DNA of 64,000 nt from Streptomyces sp. NBC_01591 (GTDB taxonomy: Bacteria > Actinomycetota > Actinomycetes > Streptomycetales > Streptomycetaceae): NCBI RefSeq assembly GCF_035918155.1, contig NZ_CP109327.1, forward strand, positions 3,720,001-3,784,000, read 5' to 3'. The number at the start of each line of letters is the position of its first letter. The first letter of the stretch is position 1. A program made the position numbers and the translations under genes. The notes below the pieces were generated by a model. That model made no database searches. It had not been told where the DNA came from and saw only the letters and a list, made by a program, of their open reading frames with translations. Below are positions 17,323 through 25,456 of the stretch, one piece after another.

Positions 17323-18093
17323 TTGAGCGATCCGTACGAGACAACCGAGCAGCACCTCGAGCGACTCCTGCGACGGGCACTCAACTCTTTCGACCTGCCC
17401 GACAACACGGTCGAGAGACTCGGTACCGCGCTCGCCCACAGCAGTTCCCTGCACTCCTCGCACCACAGTTCCGTACTCCACCGCGAGACCTACCGGCACA
17501 CGTATCTGCTGTCCGACGGCACCGCGCTCTCCCTGTGGGAGCTGGTGCACGGAGGTCCGCGGAGCGCGACGGACCCGCGGACCCGTACGGAGCCCGACCT
17601 CAGGCACCACGAGCTCTACGACGACGAGGCCGACGCCCATGTCGCCGCCGCCAGGCTGACCGGAAGTTTCGGTGAGGTCCCGGTGTTCGGTGACGACGGG
17701 CCGCAGGCCGACCTGGAGATACTCACGGTCCTGATGGCGGCTCCCCCGGCCCCGCTGCCCCGGATGTACGCCCCGGACAACTCCGCCGACCACGCCCGGC
17801 GCGTCCTGCGCCGCGCGGAGAACGGCGACGGTCCCGGCGAGGAGACCGCCCGGCTGCTGCGTGCCGCCTTCGCCCACCACATCACCCAGGTCTTCGGCCG
17901 ACAGTGCCGGGTGGACGGGCGGAACGCCGGATTCACCCTGTACGAGCACGCCTTCCTGCTCCTCGACGGCAGCGAGACGAGCCTGTGGGAGGTCGAGCAC
18001 ACGGCCACGCCGGACGGCCGCCACATGTGCGAGGTGTACGGCGACGAGGACACCGCACGCGGGGCCATGGAGAGTCGTACGCGCATCTGCTGA
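17323..18093 (+). CDS. DUF6227 family protein
   Basis: A 256-aa protein of a family I know only from Streptomyces and relatives; its function is unknown. It contains two similar halves, each with a YxHxxLLxDGSxxSLWEVEH-type block (RHTYLLSDGTALSLWELVH near 60-80; HAFLLLDGSETSLWEVEH near 205-225), so it looks like an internal duplication. No membrane segment is seen. I chose TTG at 17323 because GGAG lies 8 nt upstream and it gives SDPYETTEQHL directly; ATG at 17278 in the same frame is the alternative. Confidence 0.85.
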   Translation: MSDPYETTEQHLERLLRRALNSFDLPDNTVERLGTALAHSSSLHSSHHSSVLHRETYRHTYLLSDGTALSLWELVHGGPRSATDPRTRTEPDLRHHELYDDEADAHVAAARLTGSFGEVPVFGDDGPQADLEILTVLMAAPPAPLPRMYAPDNSADHARRVLRRAENGDGPGEETARLLRAAFAHHITQVFGRQCRVDGRNAGFTLYEHAFLLLDGSETSLWEVEHTATPDGRHMCEVYGDEDTARGAMESRTRIC

Positions 18094-18139
18094 CCCCGGG
18101 GCCGGAGCCGGCACAGGAACGCACGCGGACGCGGACGCA

Positions 18140-18173
18140 CAGGTGCCCGCACCCCCAGGGGTGCGGGCACCTG
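18140..18173. terminator. Bidirectional terminator between convergent genes
   Basis: A perfect inverted repeat of CAGGTGCCCGCACCCC lies between the DUF6227 stop (18093) and the stop of the minus-strand MFS gene (18196), so it can serve both. Confidence 0.85.
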
Positions 18174-18195
18174 TGTTCCTCCCGACGGAGGTCGA

Positions 18196-19779
18196 TCAGG
18201 ACGTCAGAGCAGGCTCCTTGGCGACCTCGGAGCCGCCGGCCGTGCCCTCGGCACCCGCCGTGCTCCCGACGCCCGCCGCGTCCACGGCCTCGTCGCCGCC
18301 CTCCGCGTGCTGCCGCGGCCGCGCGGGCAGCGCGAACATCACCAGGAAGATCACCGCGAGCACCCCGGCCACCCACCACAGCGAGTCACGGAATGCCTCC
18401 GCGAACGCCGGGCCCACCTGCGGCGGCGCCAGCCGGTCGCTGATCGAGCCGAAGAAGACGACCGCGACCAGCCCGAGTCCGAGCGCATTGCCCATCTGCT
18501 GCACGGTGTTGATCAGCCCGGAGGCCGACCCGGAGTGCTCCTTCGGCACCTCGGAGAGCACCATGTCCGTCAGCGGCGCCACGATCAGGCCCATGCCGAG
18601 GCCCATGACCACCAGCGGCAGGATCATCTGCCAGGACGTGATGCCCATGCCGTAGCGGTCGGACTCCCAGATGTAGATCAGCAGTCCGGCGATCATCAGC
18701 AGCGCACCGGCCTGGAGAACCTTGCGGCCGAACCGGGGCACCAGCTTCTGTACGGAGATCCCGGCGGCGAGCGACACGGCGACCGAGAACGGCACACCGG
18801 TCGTGCCGGCCCGCAGCGCGCTCCAGCCGAGGCCCATCTGCATGTAGAGCGTCCAGACCAGGAAGAAGATGCCGAGCCCGATACCGAAGGTCAGCTGCAC
18901 CGCGATGCCCGCCGCGAAGCTCTTGACCCGGAACAGCGACAGCTCGACCAGCGGCGAGCCGTCCTTCCGTGCCTTCGCCCGCTCGAACAGCACCAGGACC
19001 AGGAACACCAGCAGGCTGCCGGCCATCGATACGTGGCCCCACAGCGGCCAGCCCAGCTCGCGCCCACGGGTCAGCGGGTAGATCAGCATCAGCATCCCCA
19101 GCGTCACCAGGGCGACGCCGACCATGTCGAGCCGGAGCGCCTTCGGGGCCTTGGACTCGGTGATGAACTTCCGGCCGAGGAGCAGGCCCGCGATGCCGAC
19201 CGGCAGGTTGATCAGGAAGATCGGCCGCCATTCGAGACCGGCGATGTTCCACTCGGTGAGCAGCGCGCCCAGCAGCGGTCCCGAGACGGCGCCGAGGCCG
19301 ACGATCGCGCCGAAGAGGCCGAAGACCTTGCCGCGCTCGTGCGCCGGGAAGGTGGCGTGCACGATCGACAGCACCTGCGGAACCATCAGCGCGGCGGTGC
19401 CGCCCTGCAGGATGCGGGAGGCGACCAGCATCTCCGGGTTCACGGCGAAGCCGCAGAGCGCGGAGGCCACGGTGAAGCCGCCGATACCGATGAGGAACAG
19501 CCGCTTGCGGCCGTAGATGTCGCCCAGCCGGCCGCCGGTGATCAGACCGGCCGCGAAGGCCAGGGCATAGCCGGCGGTGATCCACTGGATCGAGCTGAAC
19601 GAGGCGCCGGTGTCCTCCTGGATGCTCGGGATGGCGATGTTGACGATCGTGACGTCGACCAGGTCCATGAAGGCCGCGGTCATGACGATGGCGAGCGCGA
19701 ACCAGCGTCGCCGGTCCGACGGGTCCGAGGACACCGTGGGCCCGGCTGCCGTGGACGACAGAGGTGCGGAAGAAGTCAT
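18196..19779 (-). CDS. MFS transporter, DHA2 (14-TM) family
   Basis: A drug/proton antiporter-type permease of 527 aa. DHA2 hallmarks include motif A after TM2 (GRLGDIYGRKRLFLIG), motif D1 in TM1 (MDLVDVTIVNIAIPSI) and a motif C-like GAVSGPLLGA in TM5. Fourteen hydrophobic helices end near residue 490, followed by a Gly/Ala/Glu tail. It likely exports toxic compounds; the substrate is unknown. It is divergent from a WYL regulator, with a perfect inverted repeat between them, so it is probably controlled by that regulator. Confidence 0.92.
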   Translation of the reverse strand: MTSSAPLSSTAAGPTVSSDPSDRRRWFALAIVMTAAFMDLVDVTIVNIAIPSIQEDTGASFSSIQWITAGYALAFAAGLITGGRLGDIYGRKRLFLIGIGGFTVASALCGFAVNPEMLVASRILQGGTAALMVPQVLSIVHATFPAHERGKVFGLFGAIVGLGAVSGPLLGALLTEWNIAGLEWRPIFLINLPVGIAGLLLGRKFITESKAPKALRLDMVGVALVTLGMLMLIYPLTRGRELGWPLWGHVSMAGSLLVFLVLVLFERAKARKDGSPLVELSLFRVKSFAAGIAVQLTFGIGLGIFFLVWTLYMQMGLGWSALRAGTTGVPFSVAVSLAAGISVQKLVPRFGRKVLQAGALLMIAGLLIYIWESDRYGMGITSWQMILPLVVMGLGMGLIVAPLTDMVLSEVPKEHSGSASGLINTVQQMGNALGLGLVAVVFFGSISDRLAPPQVGPAFAEAFRDSLWWVAGVLAVIFLVMFALPARPRQHAEGGDEAVDAAGVGSTAGAEGTAGGSEVAKEPALTS

Positions 19780-19798
19780 ATGAAGAAACTAAACATTC

Positions 19799-19821
19799 AT
19801 TAGGTCGGTCCATGACCTAAT
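19799..19821. promoter_or_regulatory. Perfect inverted repeat between the MFS and WYL-regulator genes
   Basis: ATTAGGTC, a 7-nt spacer, then GACCTAAT. It lies 20 bp from the MFS start and about 80 bp from the regulator start, in AT-rich DNA. It is a good candidate operator for the divergent regulator (inference). Confidence 0.65.
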
Positions 19822-19902
19822 AGGTGAGCATCCTGGTGAGACGGCGGCCACCCCGGCGGAAGGCCGGGACCATATCCGACAACCCGGCAGAAGGCTGAGC
19901 TC

Positions 19903-20865
19903 ATGACCGACACCCCGGCACGACTGCTGAATCTGTTGTCGCTCCTCCAGACGCCCCGCGAGTGGCCGGGCAGCGAACTCGCCGAGCGGCTCGATGTCAG
20001 TCCGCGCACCATCCGCCGCGACATCGACCGGCTCCGCGAGCTCGGCTATCCGGTCGAGGCCTCGCGCGGGTCCGTCGGCGGCTACCGGCTCGTCGCGGGC
20101 ACCGCGATGCCGCCGCTGCTCCTCGACGACGAGGAGGCGGTGGCCATCGCGGTGGGCCTGCGGGCGGGGGCCGGGCACGCCATCGAGGGGGTCGACGAGG
20201 CGTCCGTGCGGGCGCTGGCGAAGCTGGAGCAGGTGCTGCCGTCGCGGCTGCGGCACCGGGTCTCGACGCTGCAGAACGCGACGATGCCGCTGACCCGGGG
20301 CGACGGCTCGACCATCGACCCGAGGACGCTGACCGTGATGGCGTCGGCGATCACCGGGCAGGAGCGGCTGCGGTTCGCGTACCGCGCGGGCGACGGCGCC
20401 GAGACGAAGCGGGAGGCCGAGCCGTACCGGCTGGTGAGCACGGGGTGGCGCTGGTATCTCGTCGCGTACGACCTGGGGCGCGAGGACTGGCGTACGTTCC
20501 GGGTCGACCGGGTGAGCGAGCCGTTCGCGACCGGGGCCCGGTTCGCCCCGCGCGAGCTGCCCACGGGTGACGCGGCGGCGTTCCTCGCCGGTTCCATCAC
20601 CCGGCGGCAGCCGGAACTGGCGGTCGACGTGAGCTTCGCGGCCCCGGCGGATTTCGTGTCCGCGCGGCTGCCGGCCTCGATCGGCCCGTTGGAGCGGACC
20701 GGCGAGAACAGTTGCCGACTGCGGGCGGTGCTCGCGGACTCGCTGGAGTGGGTGGCGCTCCGGCTGGCGCTGGTGGACTGCGACTTCACCGCGCACGAGC
20801 CGCCGCAGCTGGTGGACTACCTGGGCGATCTGGGCACCCGCCTGACCCGCGCGGCGGCCCACTGA
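19903..20865 (+). CDS. HTH/WYL-domain transcriptional regulator
   Basis: A 320-aa DNA-binding regulator. Residues 5-60 are a DeoR/HTH_11-type winged helix (LLSLLQTPREWPGSELAERL, VSPRTIRRDIDRLRELGYP). A WYL domain spans about 140-215 (LRFAYR, EPYRLVSTGWRWYLVAYD, FRVDRV), and a WCX-like C-terminal region follows. WYL domains in such proteins sense small ligands or nucleic acids. It is divergent from a DHA2 exporter and probably represses it through the inverted repeat between them. ATG at 19903. Confidence 0.92.
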   Translation: MTDTPARLLNLLSLLQTPREWPGSELAERLDVSPRTIRRDIDRLRELGYPVEASRGSVGGYRLVAGTAMPPLLLDDEEAVAIAVGLRAGAGHAIEGVDEASVRALAKLEQVLPSRLRHRVSTLQNATMPLTRGDGSTIDPRTLTVMASAITGQERLRFAYRAGDGAETKREAEPYRLVSTGWRWYLVAYDLGREDWRTFRVDRVSEPFATGARFAPRELPTGDAAAFLAGSITRRQPELAVDVSFAAPADFVSARLPASIGPLERTGENSCRLRAVLADSLEWVALRLALVDCDFTAHEPPQLVDYLGDLGTRLTRAAAH

Positions 20866-20958
20866 CCCCCGGGTCGGACCCGCCATGGAACAGGCCACCG
20901 AGCACAGGGCCTCCAGGCACGGAGCCACCGGGCGCAGGACCGCCGGGCCACAAAAGAA

Positions 20959-20997
20959 TGAGCCCCGGCGCCAGGGGGGGGTGGGCGCCGGGACTCA
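20959..20997. terminator. Terminator hairpin between WYL regulator and hrdD
   Basis: TGAGCCCCGGCGCC pairs with GGCGCCGGGACTCA with one mismatch around an 11-nt G-rich loop. It lies between the convergent ends of the regulator gene (20865) and hrdD (21049). Confidence 0.75.
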
Positions 20998-21048
20998 GTT
21001 CAGGGGGTCACGCGAAGCGACCTATTTCGGAGGTTACTGGACGAAGGC

Positions 21049-22047
21049 TCACGCCGCAGCGTCAAAACCCGTGTCGTGGGCCATTCGCTTCAGTTCCAGC
21101 AGTGCGTGCTTCTCGATCTGCCGGATCCGCTCACGGGTGAGCCCGTGCTGCTTGCCGACCTCGGTGAGGGTCCGCTCACGGCCGTCCTCGATGCCGTACC
21201 TCATACGGATGATGGAGGCAGTGCGGTTGTCGAGCTTGCCGATCAGGTCCTCGAGCTCCTCGCTGCGCAGCAGCGTCATCACCGACTGCTCGGGCGACAC
21301 CGCGGAGGTGTCCTCCAGCAGATCGCCGAACTGGGTCTCGCCCTCGTCGTCCACGGACATGTTGAGGCTGACCGGGTCGCGGGCCCAGTCCAGCACGTCG
21401 CCCACGCGCTCCGGTGTGGAGTCCAGCTCCGCCGCTATCTCCGTGTGCTCCGGCTCGCGACCGTGTTCACGGTTGAACTCGCGCTGCACCCGGCGGATCC
21501 GGCCGAGCTCCTCCACCAGGTGGACGGGGAGACGGATCGTACGGGACTGGTCGGCTATGGAACGGGTGATGGCCTGACGGATCCACCACGTCGCGTACGT
21601 GGAGAACTTGAAGCCCTTGGCGTAGTCGAACTTCTCGACCGCGCGCACCAGGCCCGCGTTGCCCTCCTGGATCAGGTCGAGCAGGGGCAGCCCGGCCCGC
21701 GGATAGCGGCGGGCGACGGCAACGACGAGCCGGAGGTTGGAGCGGATGAATATGTCCTTGGCGCGCTCGCCCTCGGCGACCAGCGCCTCCAGCTCCTCGC
21801 GCGTGGCCCCGCCGGCCTCGCTGTCCACCGCGCCGTCGAGTATCTGCCGGGCGTAGACGCCCGTCTCGACGATCTGCGACAGCTCGACCTCCTTGGCGGC
21901 GTCGAGCAGTGGCGTACGCGCGATCTCGTCCAGGTACATGCCGACCAGGTCGCGATCGGCGATCTCTCCGCCCGCGGCGCGAACACTGCTTGCCCGGCTG
22001 GTCCCACCGGTGGTGGACGAACGACGGGCGACGGCACGGGTTGCCAT
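21049..22047 (-). CDS. hrdD: RNA polymerase sigma factor HrdD (group 2 sigma-70)
   Basis: A non-essential principal-like sigma factor of 332 aa. Region 1.2 begins near 30 (DLVGMYLDEIARTPLLD). Region 2 is nearly identical to primary sigmas (FIRSNLRLVVAVARRYP, GLPLLDLIQEGNAGLVRAVE, KFSTYATWWIRQAITRSI). Region 4.2 is TLTEVGKQHGLTRERIRQIE, and the C-terminus is DTGFDAAA. The short, region-1.1-less N-terminus (MATRAVARRSSTTGG) matches what I recall of HrdD rather than HrdA, HrdB or HrdC. The ATG has AAGGGAG upstream. In other Streptomyces hrdD is transcribed by stress or ECF sigma factors; no such promoter was confirmed here. Confidence 0.92.
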   Translation of the reverse strand: MATRAVARRSSTTGGTSRASSVRAAGGEIADRDLVGMYLDEIARTPLLDAAKEVELSQIVETGVYARQILDGAVDSEAGGATREELEALVAEGERAKDIFIRSNLRLVVAVARRYPRAGLPLLDLIQEGNAGLVRAVEKFDYAKGFKFSTYATWWIRQAITRSIADQSRTIRLPVHLVEELGRIRRVQREFNREHGREPEHTEIAAELDSTPERVGDVLDWARDPVSLNMSVDDEGETQFGDLLEDTSAVSPEQSVMTLLRSEELEDLIGKLDNRTASIIRMRYGIEDGRERTLTEVGKQHGLTRERIRQIEKHALLELKRMAHDTGFDAAA

Positions 22048-22195
22048 GCGTGCTCCCTTGCTGAGTAGGTCGCGACACCCTTCCGGGTGCCCTGCATCCG
22101 ATGGAAACAACGACTGGAATCCGGACAGAATTCCCACGCCTGGCATTCATTTTCGCGATCATGCAGTACCCTGTGCCGCCGCGAGGGGAGGGCGC

Positions 22196-22735
22196 ATGCC
22201 GGAGAGTCGGACAGAAGTGCAGGTCAGGCGGGGCGTCGAGGGTGATTTGGTGGCGCTCACGGACATCTACAACCATTACGTGCGTGAGACTGCGCTCACA
22301 TTCGACACGACCCCCTTCACCCCCGAACAGCGGCTGCCGTGGTTGCGTTCCCACCCTGAAGACGGCCCGCACCGTCTCCTGGTTGCTCAGGATGTCCGGG
22401 TTGTCGGCCCCGCTTCGATCCTGGGATACGCCACCAGCAGCGCTTTCCGTCCCAAGGCGGCGTACGCAACCTCGGTCGAGGTGAGCGTGTACTGCGCCCC
22501 TTGGGCCACTGGTCGCGGCGTCGGCACGCTTCTCTACACGGCCCTGTTCGAGGCGCTCGCCGACGAGGACCTGCACCGCGCGTACGCGGGCATCACCCAG
22601 CCCAACGACGCCTCCGTCCGGCTGCACGAGCGCTTCGGTTTCCGCCATGTCGGTACGTACACCGAGGTGGGCCGGAAGTTCGGCACGTACTGGGACGTGG
22701 CCTGGTACGAGAAGCGACTCGGGCCACAGCCCTAG
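22196..22735 (+). CDS. GNAT family N-acetyltransferase (Pat/YncA-like)
   Basis: A 179-aa acetyl-CoA-dependent N-acetyltransferase. The start VQVRRGVEGDLVALTDIYNHYV and the motif A region (ATGRGVGTLLYTALFEAL) with motif B AGITQPNDASVRLHERFGF match the phosphinothricin/methionine-derivative acetyltransferase subgroup, so a small amine or amino-acid substrate is likely. The ATG at 22196 has GAGGGGAGGG directly upstream. It is divergent from hrdD. Confidence 0.9.
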   Translation: MPESRTEVQVRRGVEGDLVALTDIYNHYVRETALTFDTTPFTPEQRLPWLRSHPEDGPHRLLVAQDVRVVGPASILGYATSSAFRPKAAYATSVEVSVYCAPWATGRGVGTLLYTALFEALADEDLHRAYAGITQPNDASVRLHERFGFRHVGTYTEVGRKFGTYWDVAWYEKRLGPQP

Positions 22736-22807
22736 GCCCCCGGCCGGTCCCGGTCCGGGTCCGCGGCCCGATACGCCCCGCCGGCCCCGCACCTAGCGTG
22801 CTTCGGT

Positions 22808-23911
22808 ATGGACGACACGAGGAACACGGGCAGCGCGAGGAACACAGGCAGCGCGACGGGCAGGGACGGCGCGGCGAGCGCGGATGAGACCACCGGCGCG
22901 GACGACACCACCGGCACGCTCGACGAGGCACTGGAGCGCCTCCACGCCTCGGGCCCCGAACGCAACGGCTGGCTGAGCAATCACGGCCCGATGGCCGTCG
23001 AGGCGCTGGTCCGGCACGGTCAGGCACCGGCCGTCCACCGCTGGCTCGACCACTACGGCCGCAAGCTGGAGGACATGCCGGACACCGCGACCCGGGTGAC
23101 GGCGGAGAACTGGCGCGAGGCCCTCGGCGACCCGCGCCGGATCGCGGACTGGACGCTGTACTTCGAGCGGGAGACCGCCGAGCGCCCCTGGCGGGATGTC
23201 CTCACCGAGTGGTGGCCGCGCCTGCTCCCCGGCATCGCGGCGGGCGCCACCCACCCCGTGATCCGGGTCGGCCACTCCGTGCGCACCCTGCTCACCGGCG
23301 AGGCGACCGCGCCCCGGATCACCGAACTCGCCCACGGCCTCGGCTACTGGGCCGCCCGCCACCAGTCGCTGCCCCCGCTGGCCCCTCTCGCGCCCGCGCC
23401 CACCGCCGCGGCCGCGCTGGCCGCCGTACCGCCGGTACCCGAGCAGAGCGGCGGCATCCGGGACCGGCTGGCGCAGCTCACCGCGTTCCCGGTGTGGCCG
23501 CAGCGGTTCACCGACGACCCGGACGAGGCGCGGGCCCGGCTGGCGGAGCTGGTGCGGGCCGCGACTCATCGGTTCGCCACCCATGGGCACGGCGAACCGA
23601 TCATGCTGGTGCACGCCGCGACCGCGCCCAATGCCGTGCTGCGCACCCTGCCCGCGCTCCCCCGCGCGCTGTGGGTGCCGAGCCTGGGGGCCGCGTGGGC
23701 GGCGAGCGCCGCGGTCACCGCCGCGTACAGCCCGGCCGAGGCCGCCCCGTACACACCGGTGACCGCGTCCGCCGACGAGCTGTTCGCGCGGGCGGCGGCG
23801 CACGGCGACGATCACACGATCAAGTTCACGGACACCGCGCTGGACGTCGGCGACGCGACGGCCCTCGCCGCCGCGCTCCGCTCGATCGAACTGAACCCGC
23901 CGGCCCTGTGA
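22808..23911 (+). CDS. Questin oxidase family protein
   Basis: A 367-aa protein of the questin-oxidase-like (Baeyer-Villiger type) family, named from a fungal anthraquinone ring-cleaving enzyme. After a Thr/Gly/Ala-rich start (1-38), the family pattern LDEALERL, GPERNGWLSNHGPMAVEALV and LDHYGRKLEDMP is clear. Histidines around ATHPVIRVGHSVR and HAATAPNAVLRTLP suggest metal or active-site positions. The compound oxidised in Streptomyces is unknown. ATG at 22808, 72 bp after the GNAT gene and possibly in one transcript. Confidence 0.82.
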   Translation: MDDTRNTGSARNTGSATGRDGAASADETTGADDTTGTLDEALERLHASGPERNGWLSNHGPMAVEALVRHGQAPAVHRWLDHYGRKLEDMPDTATRVTAENWREALGDPRRIADWTLYFERETAERPWRDVLTEWWPRLLPGIAAGATHPVIRVGHSVRTLLTGEATAPRITELAHGLGYWAARHQSLPPLAPLAPAPTAAAALAAVPPVPEQSGGIRDRLAQLTAFPVWPQRFTDDPDEARARLAELVRAATHRFATHGHGEPIMLVHAATAPNAVLRTLPALPRALWVPSLGAAWAASAAVTAAYSPAEAAPYTPVTASADELFARAAAHGDDHTIKFTDTALDVGDATALAAALRSIELNPPAL

Positions 23912-23935
23912 CCGACGCCGGAACGGGGACCGGGC

Positions 23936-24718
23936 TCAGCCGAACTGCACCGACCGCTTCGCGAGCCCCATCCAGAACCCGTCGATGACGCTGCGGCCCC
24001 GGTCCAGCTCGCCCTCCGAGGCGCCGAGCGTCACGAAGAGCGGCGCGAAGTGCTCGGTGCGCGGGTGGGCCAGCCGGCCGGCCGGGGACTTGTGCTCGAA
24101 GTCCAGCAGCGCGTCGATGTCCTGCGCCTGGAGCGCCCGGTTCCCCCAGTCGTCGAACTCCGCCGACCAGCCGGGGGTGCCGCCGCCCACATGCCGCAGG
24201 GCGGCCAGGTTGTGGGTGAAGAAGCCGCTGCCGACGATCAGGACGCCCTCGTCGCGCAGCGGCGCGAGCTTGCGCCCGATGTCCATGAGCTTCTGCGGGT
24301 CCAGCGTCGGCATGGAGATCTGGAGTACGGGGATGTCGGCGCCCGGGAACATCTCCACGAGCGGGACGTAGGCCCCGTGGTCGAGCCCGCGGTCCGGGAT
24401 GTCCTGGACCGGCGTACCGGCGCCGCGCAGCAGCTTGCGTACGTTCTCCGCCAGCGCCGGGGCGCCCGGGGCGGCGTACTGCACCTGGTAGTAGTGCTCG
24501 GGGAAGCCCCAGAAGTCGTAGACGAGCGGGACCGTCTCCGTGGCCCCGAGGGCCAGCGGGGCCTCCTCCCAGTGCGCGGAGACCATCAGGATGGCGCGGG
24601 GGCGGGGCAGCCCTGCGGACCAGGCGGCCAGTTCGCCGGGCCAGACCGGGTCGTCGGCCAGCGGCGGGGCGCCGTGGGAGAGGTAGAGGGCGGGCATGCG
24701 CTCCGCGGTGACTGTCAT
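23936..24718 (-). CDS. DODA-type extradiol ring-cleavage dioxygenase
   Basis: A 260-aa class III (LigB-superfamily) dioxygenase similar to 4,5-DOPA extradiol dioxygenase YgiD. The family blocks are ALYLSHGAPPL, ILMVSAHWEE, GLDHGAYVPL and LIVGSGFFTHNL, in which histidines and a glutamate bind the catalytic zinc or iron. It opens a catechol ring next to the hydroxyls; the substrate here is unknown. The ATG at 24718 has GGGGAG five bases upstream, better than the in-frame ATG 12 bp earlier. It is divergent from a MarR gene that probably regulates it. Confidence 0.93.
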   Translation of the reverse strand: MTVTAERMPALYLSHGAPPLADDPVWPGELAAWSAGLPRPRAILMVSAHWEEAPLALGATETVPLVYDFWGFPEHYYQVQYAAPGAPALAENVRKLLRGAGTPVQDIPDRGLDHGAYVPLVEMFPGADIPVLQISMPTLDPQKLMDIGRKLAPLRDEGVLIVGSGFFTHNLAALRHVGGGTPGWSAEFDDWGNRALQAQDIDALLDFEHKSPAGRLAHPRTEHFAPLFVTLGASEGELDRGRSVIDGFWMGLAKRSVQFG

Positions 24719-24789
24719 GGCACTCCCCATCCGCTGCTGATCCGGGTAAGTCTTCTACAGGCGTCTTTTTGAGAAGGAAGGATTCTTTA

Positions 24790-24845
24790 ATCTTCAAGCT
24801 TCCCTTCTCCGGAGACCTTAGCTCTATCTAGTTCAACTTTCAAGA
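24790..24845. promoter_or_regulatory. AT-rich divergent promoter region with TTCAA direct repeat
   Basis: Between the dioxygenase and MarR starts, unusually AT-rich DNA holds TTCAACTTTCAA at 24832-24843, and the word CTTCAAG occurs at 24792. MarR proteins often bind TTGAA/TTCAA arrays, so this is a plausible operator; no perfect palindrome is present. Confidence 0.45.
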
Positions 24846-24857
24846 AAAGGTCGTACA

Positions 24858-25370
24858 GTGGAGTACATGACCACGGCATCCACCGGTGAGCCGCGCTGGC
24901 TCTCCGACGAAGAGCAGAGCGTCTGGCGCGCGTACCTCCACGCCACCACGCTCATGGAGGACCACCTGGACCGCCAGTTGCAGCGCGACGCCGGCATGCC
25001 GCACATCTATTACGGTCTGCTCGTCCAGCTCTCCCAGGCCCCCCGCCGCCAGAAGCGGATGACGGAACTGGCCAAGGACGCCAAGATCACCCGCTCGCGG
25101 CTCTCGCACGCCGTCGCGCGGCTGGAGAAGAGCGGGTGGGTGCGCCGCGAGGACTGCCCGTCCGACAAGCGCGGCCAGAACGCGGTCCTCACCGACGACG
25201 GCTTCGAGATGCTGCGCCGGTCCGCGCCGGGCCATGTCGACGCCGTACGCCAGGCGATGTTCGACCGGCTCACGCCCGAGCAGGTGCGCTCGCTGGGCGA
25301 GATCATGCAGGTCGTCGCCACCGGACTACAGCCGGAGGGCACGGACGCGGACCTGCCCTGGCTGCGCTGA
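24858..25370 (+). CDS. MarR family transcriptional regulator
   Basis: A 170-aa winged-helix regulator. The dimerisation helices are at the N-terminus (WRAYLHATTLMEDHLDRQL). The recognition region is MTELAKDAKITRSRLSHAVARLEKSGWV, followed by the wing REDCPSDKRGQNAVLTDDG, a standard MarR signature. GTG at 24858 has AAAAGG at a 7-nt spacing; ATG three codons later is the alternative. It is probably a ligand-responsive repressor of the divergent ring-cleavage dioxygenase and of itself. There is no redox-type cysteine, so an OhrR-like peroxide mechanism is unlikely. Confidence 0.93.
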   Translation: MEYMTTASTGEPRWLSDEEQSVWRAYLHATTLMEDHLDRQLQRDAGMPHIYYGLLVQLSQAPRRQKRMTELAKDAKITRSRLSHAVARLEKSGWVRREDCPSDKRGQNAVLTDDGFEMLRRSAPGHVDAVRQAMFDRLTPEQVRSLGEIMQVVATGLQPEGTDADLPWLR

Positions 25371-25391
25371 GCCGCACACCTGCCGACACGA

Positions 25392-25430
25392 CTGTGCCCC
25401 GGTTTCCGCCGAACGGAAACCGGGGCACAG
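25392..25430. terminator. Bidirectional terminator
   Basis: A perfect 17-bp stem (CTGTGCCCCGGTTTCCG and its complement) with a CCGAA loop lies between the convergent MarR and MFS genes. Confidence 0.92.
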
Positions 25431-25456
25431 CTGCGTCACACGTCACGCGTCGGCGC

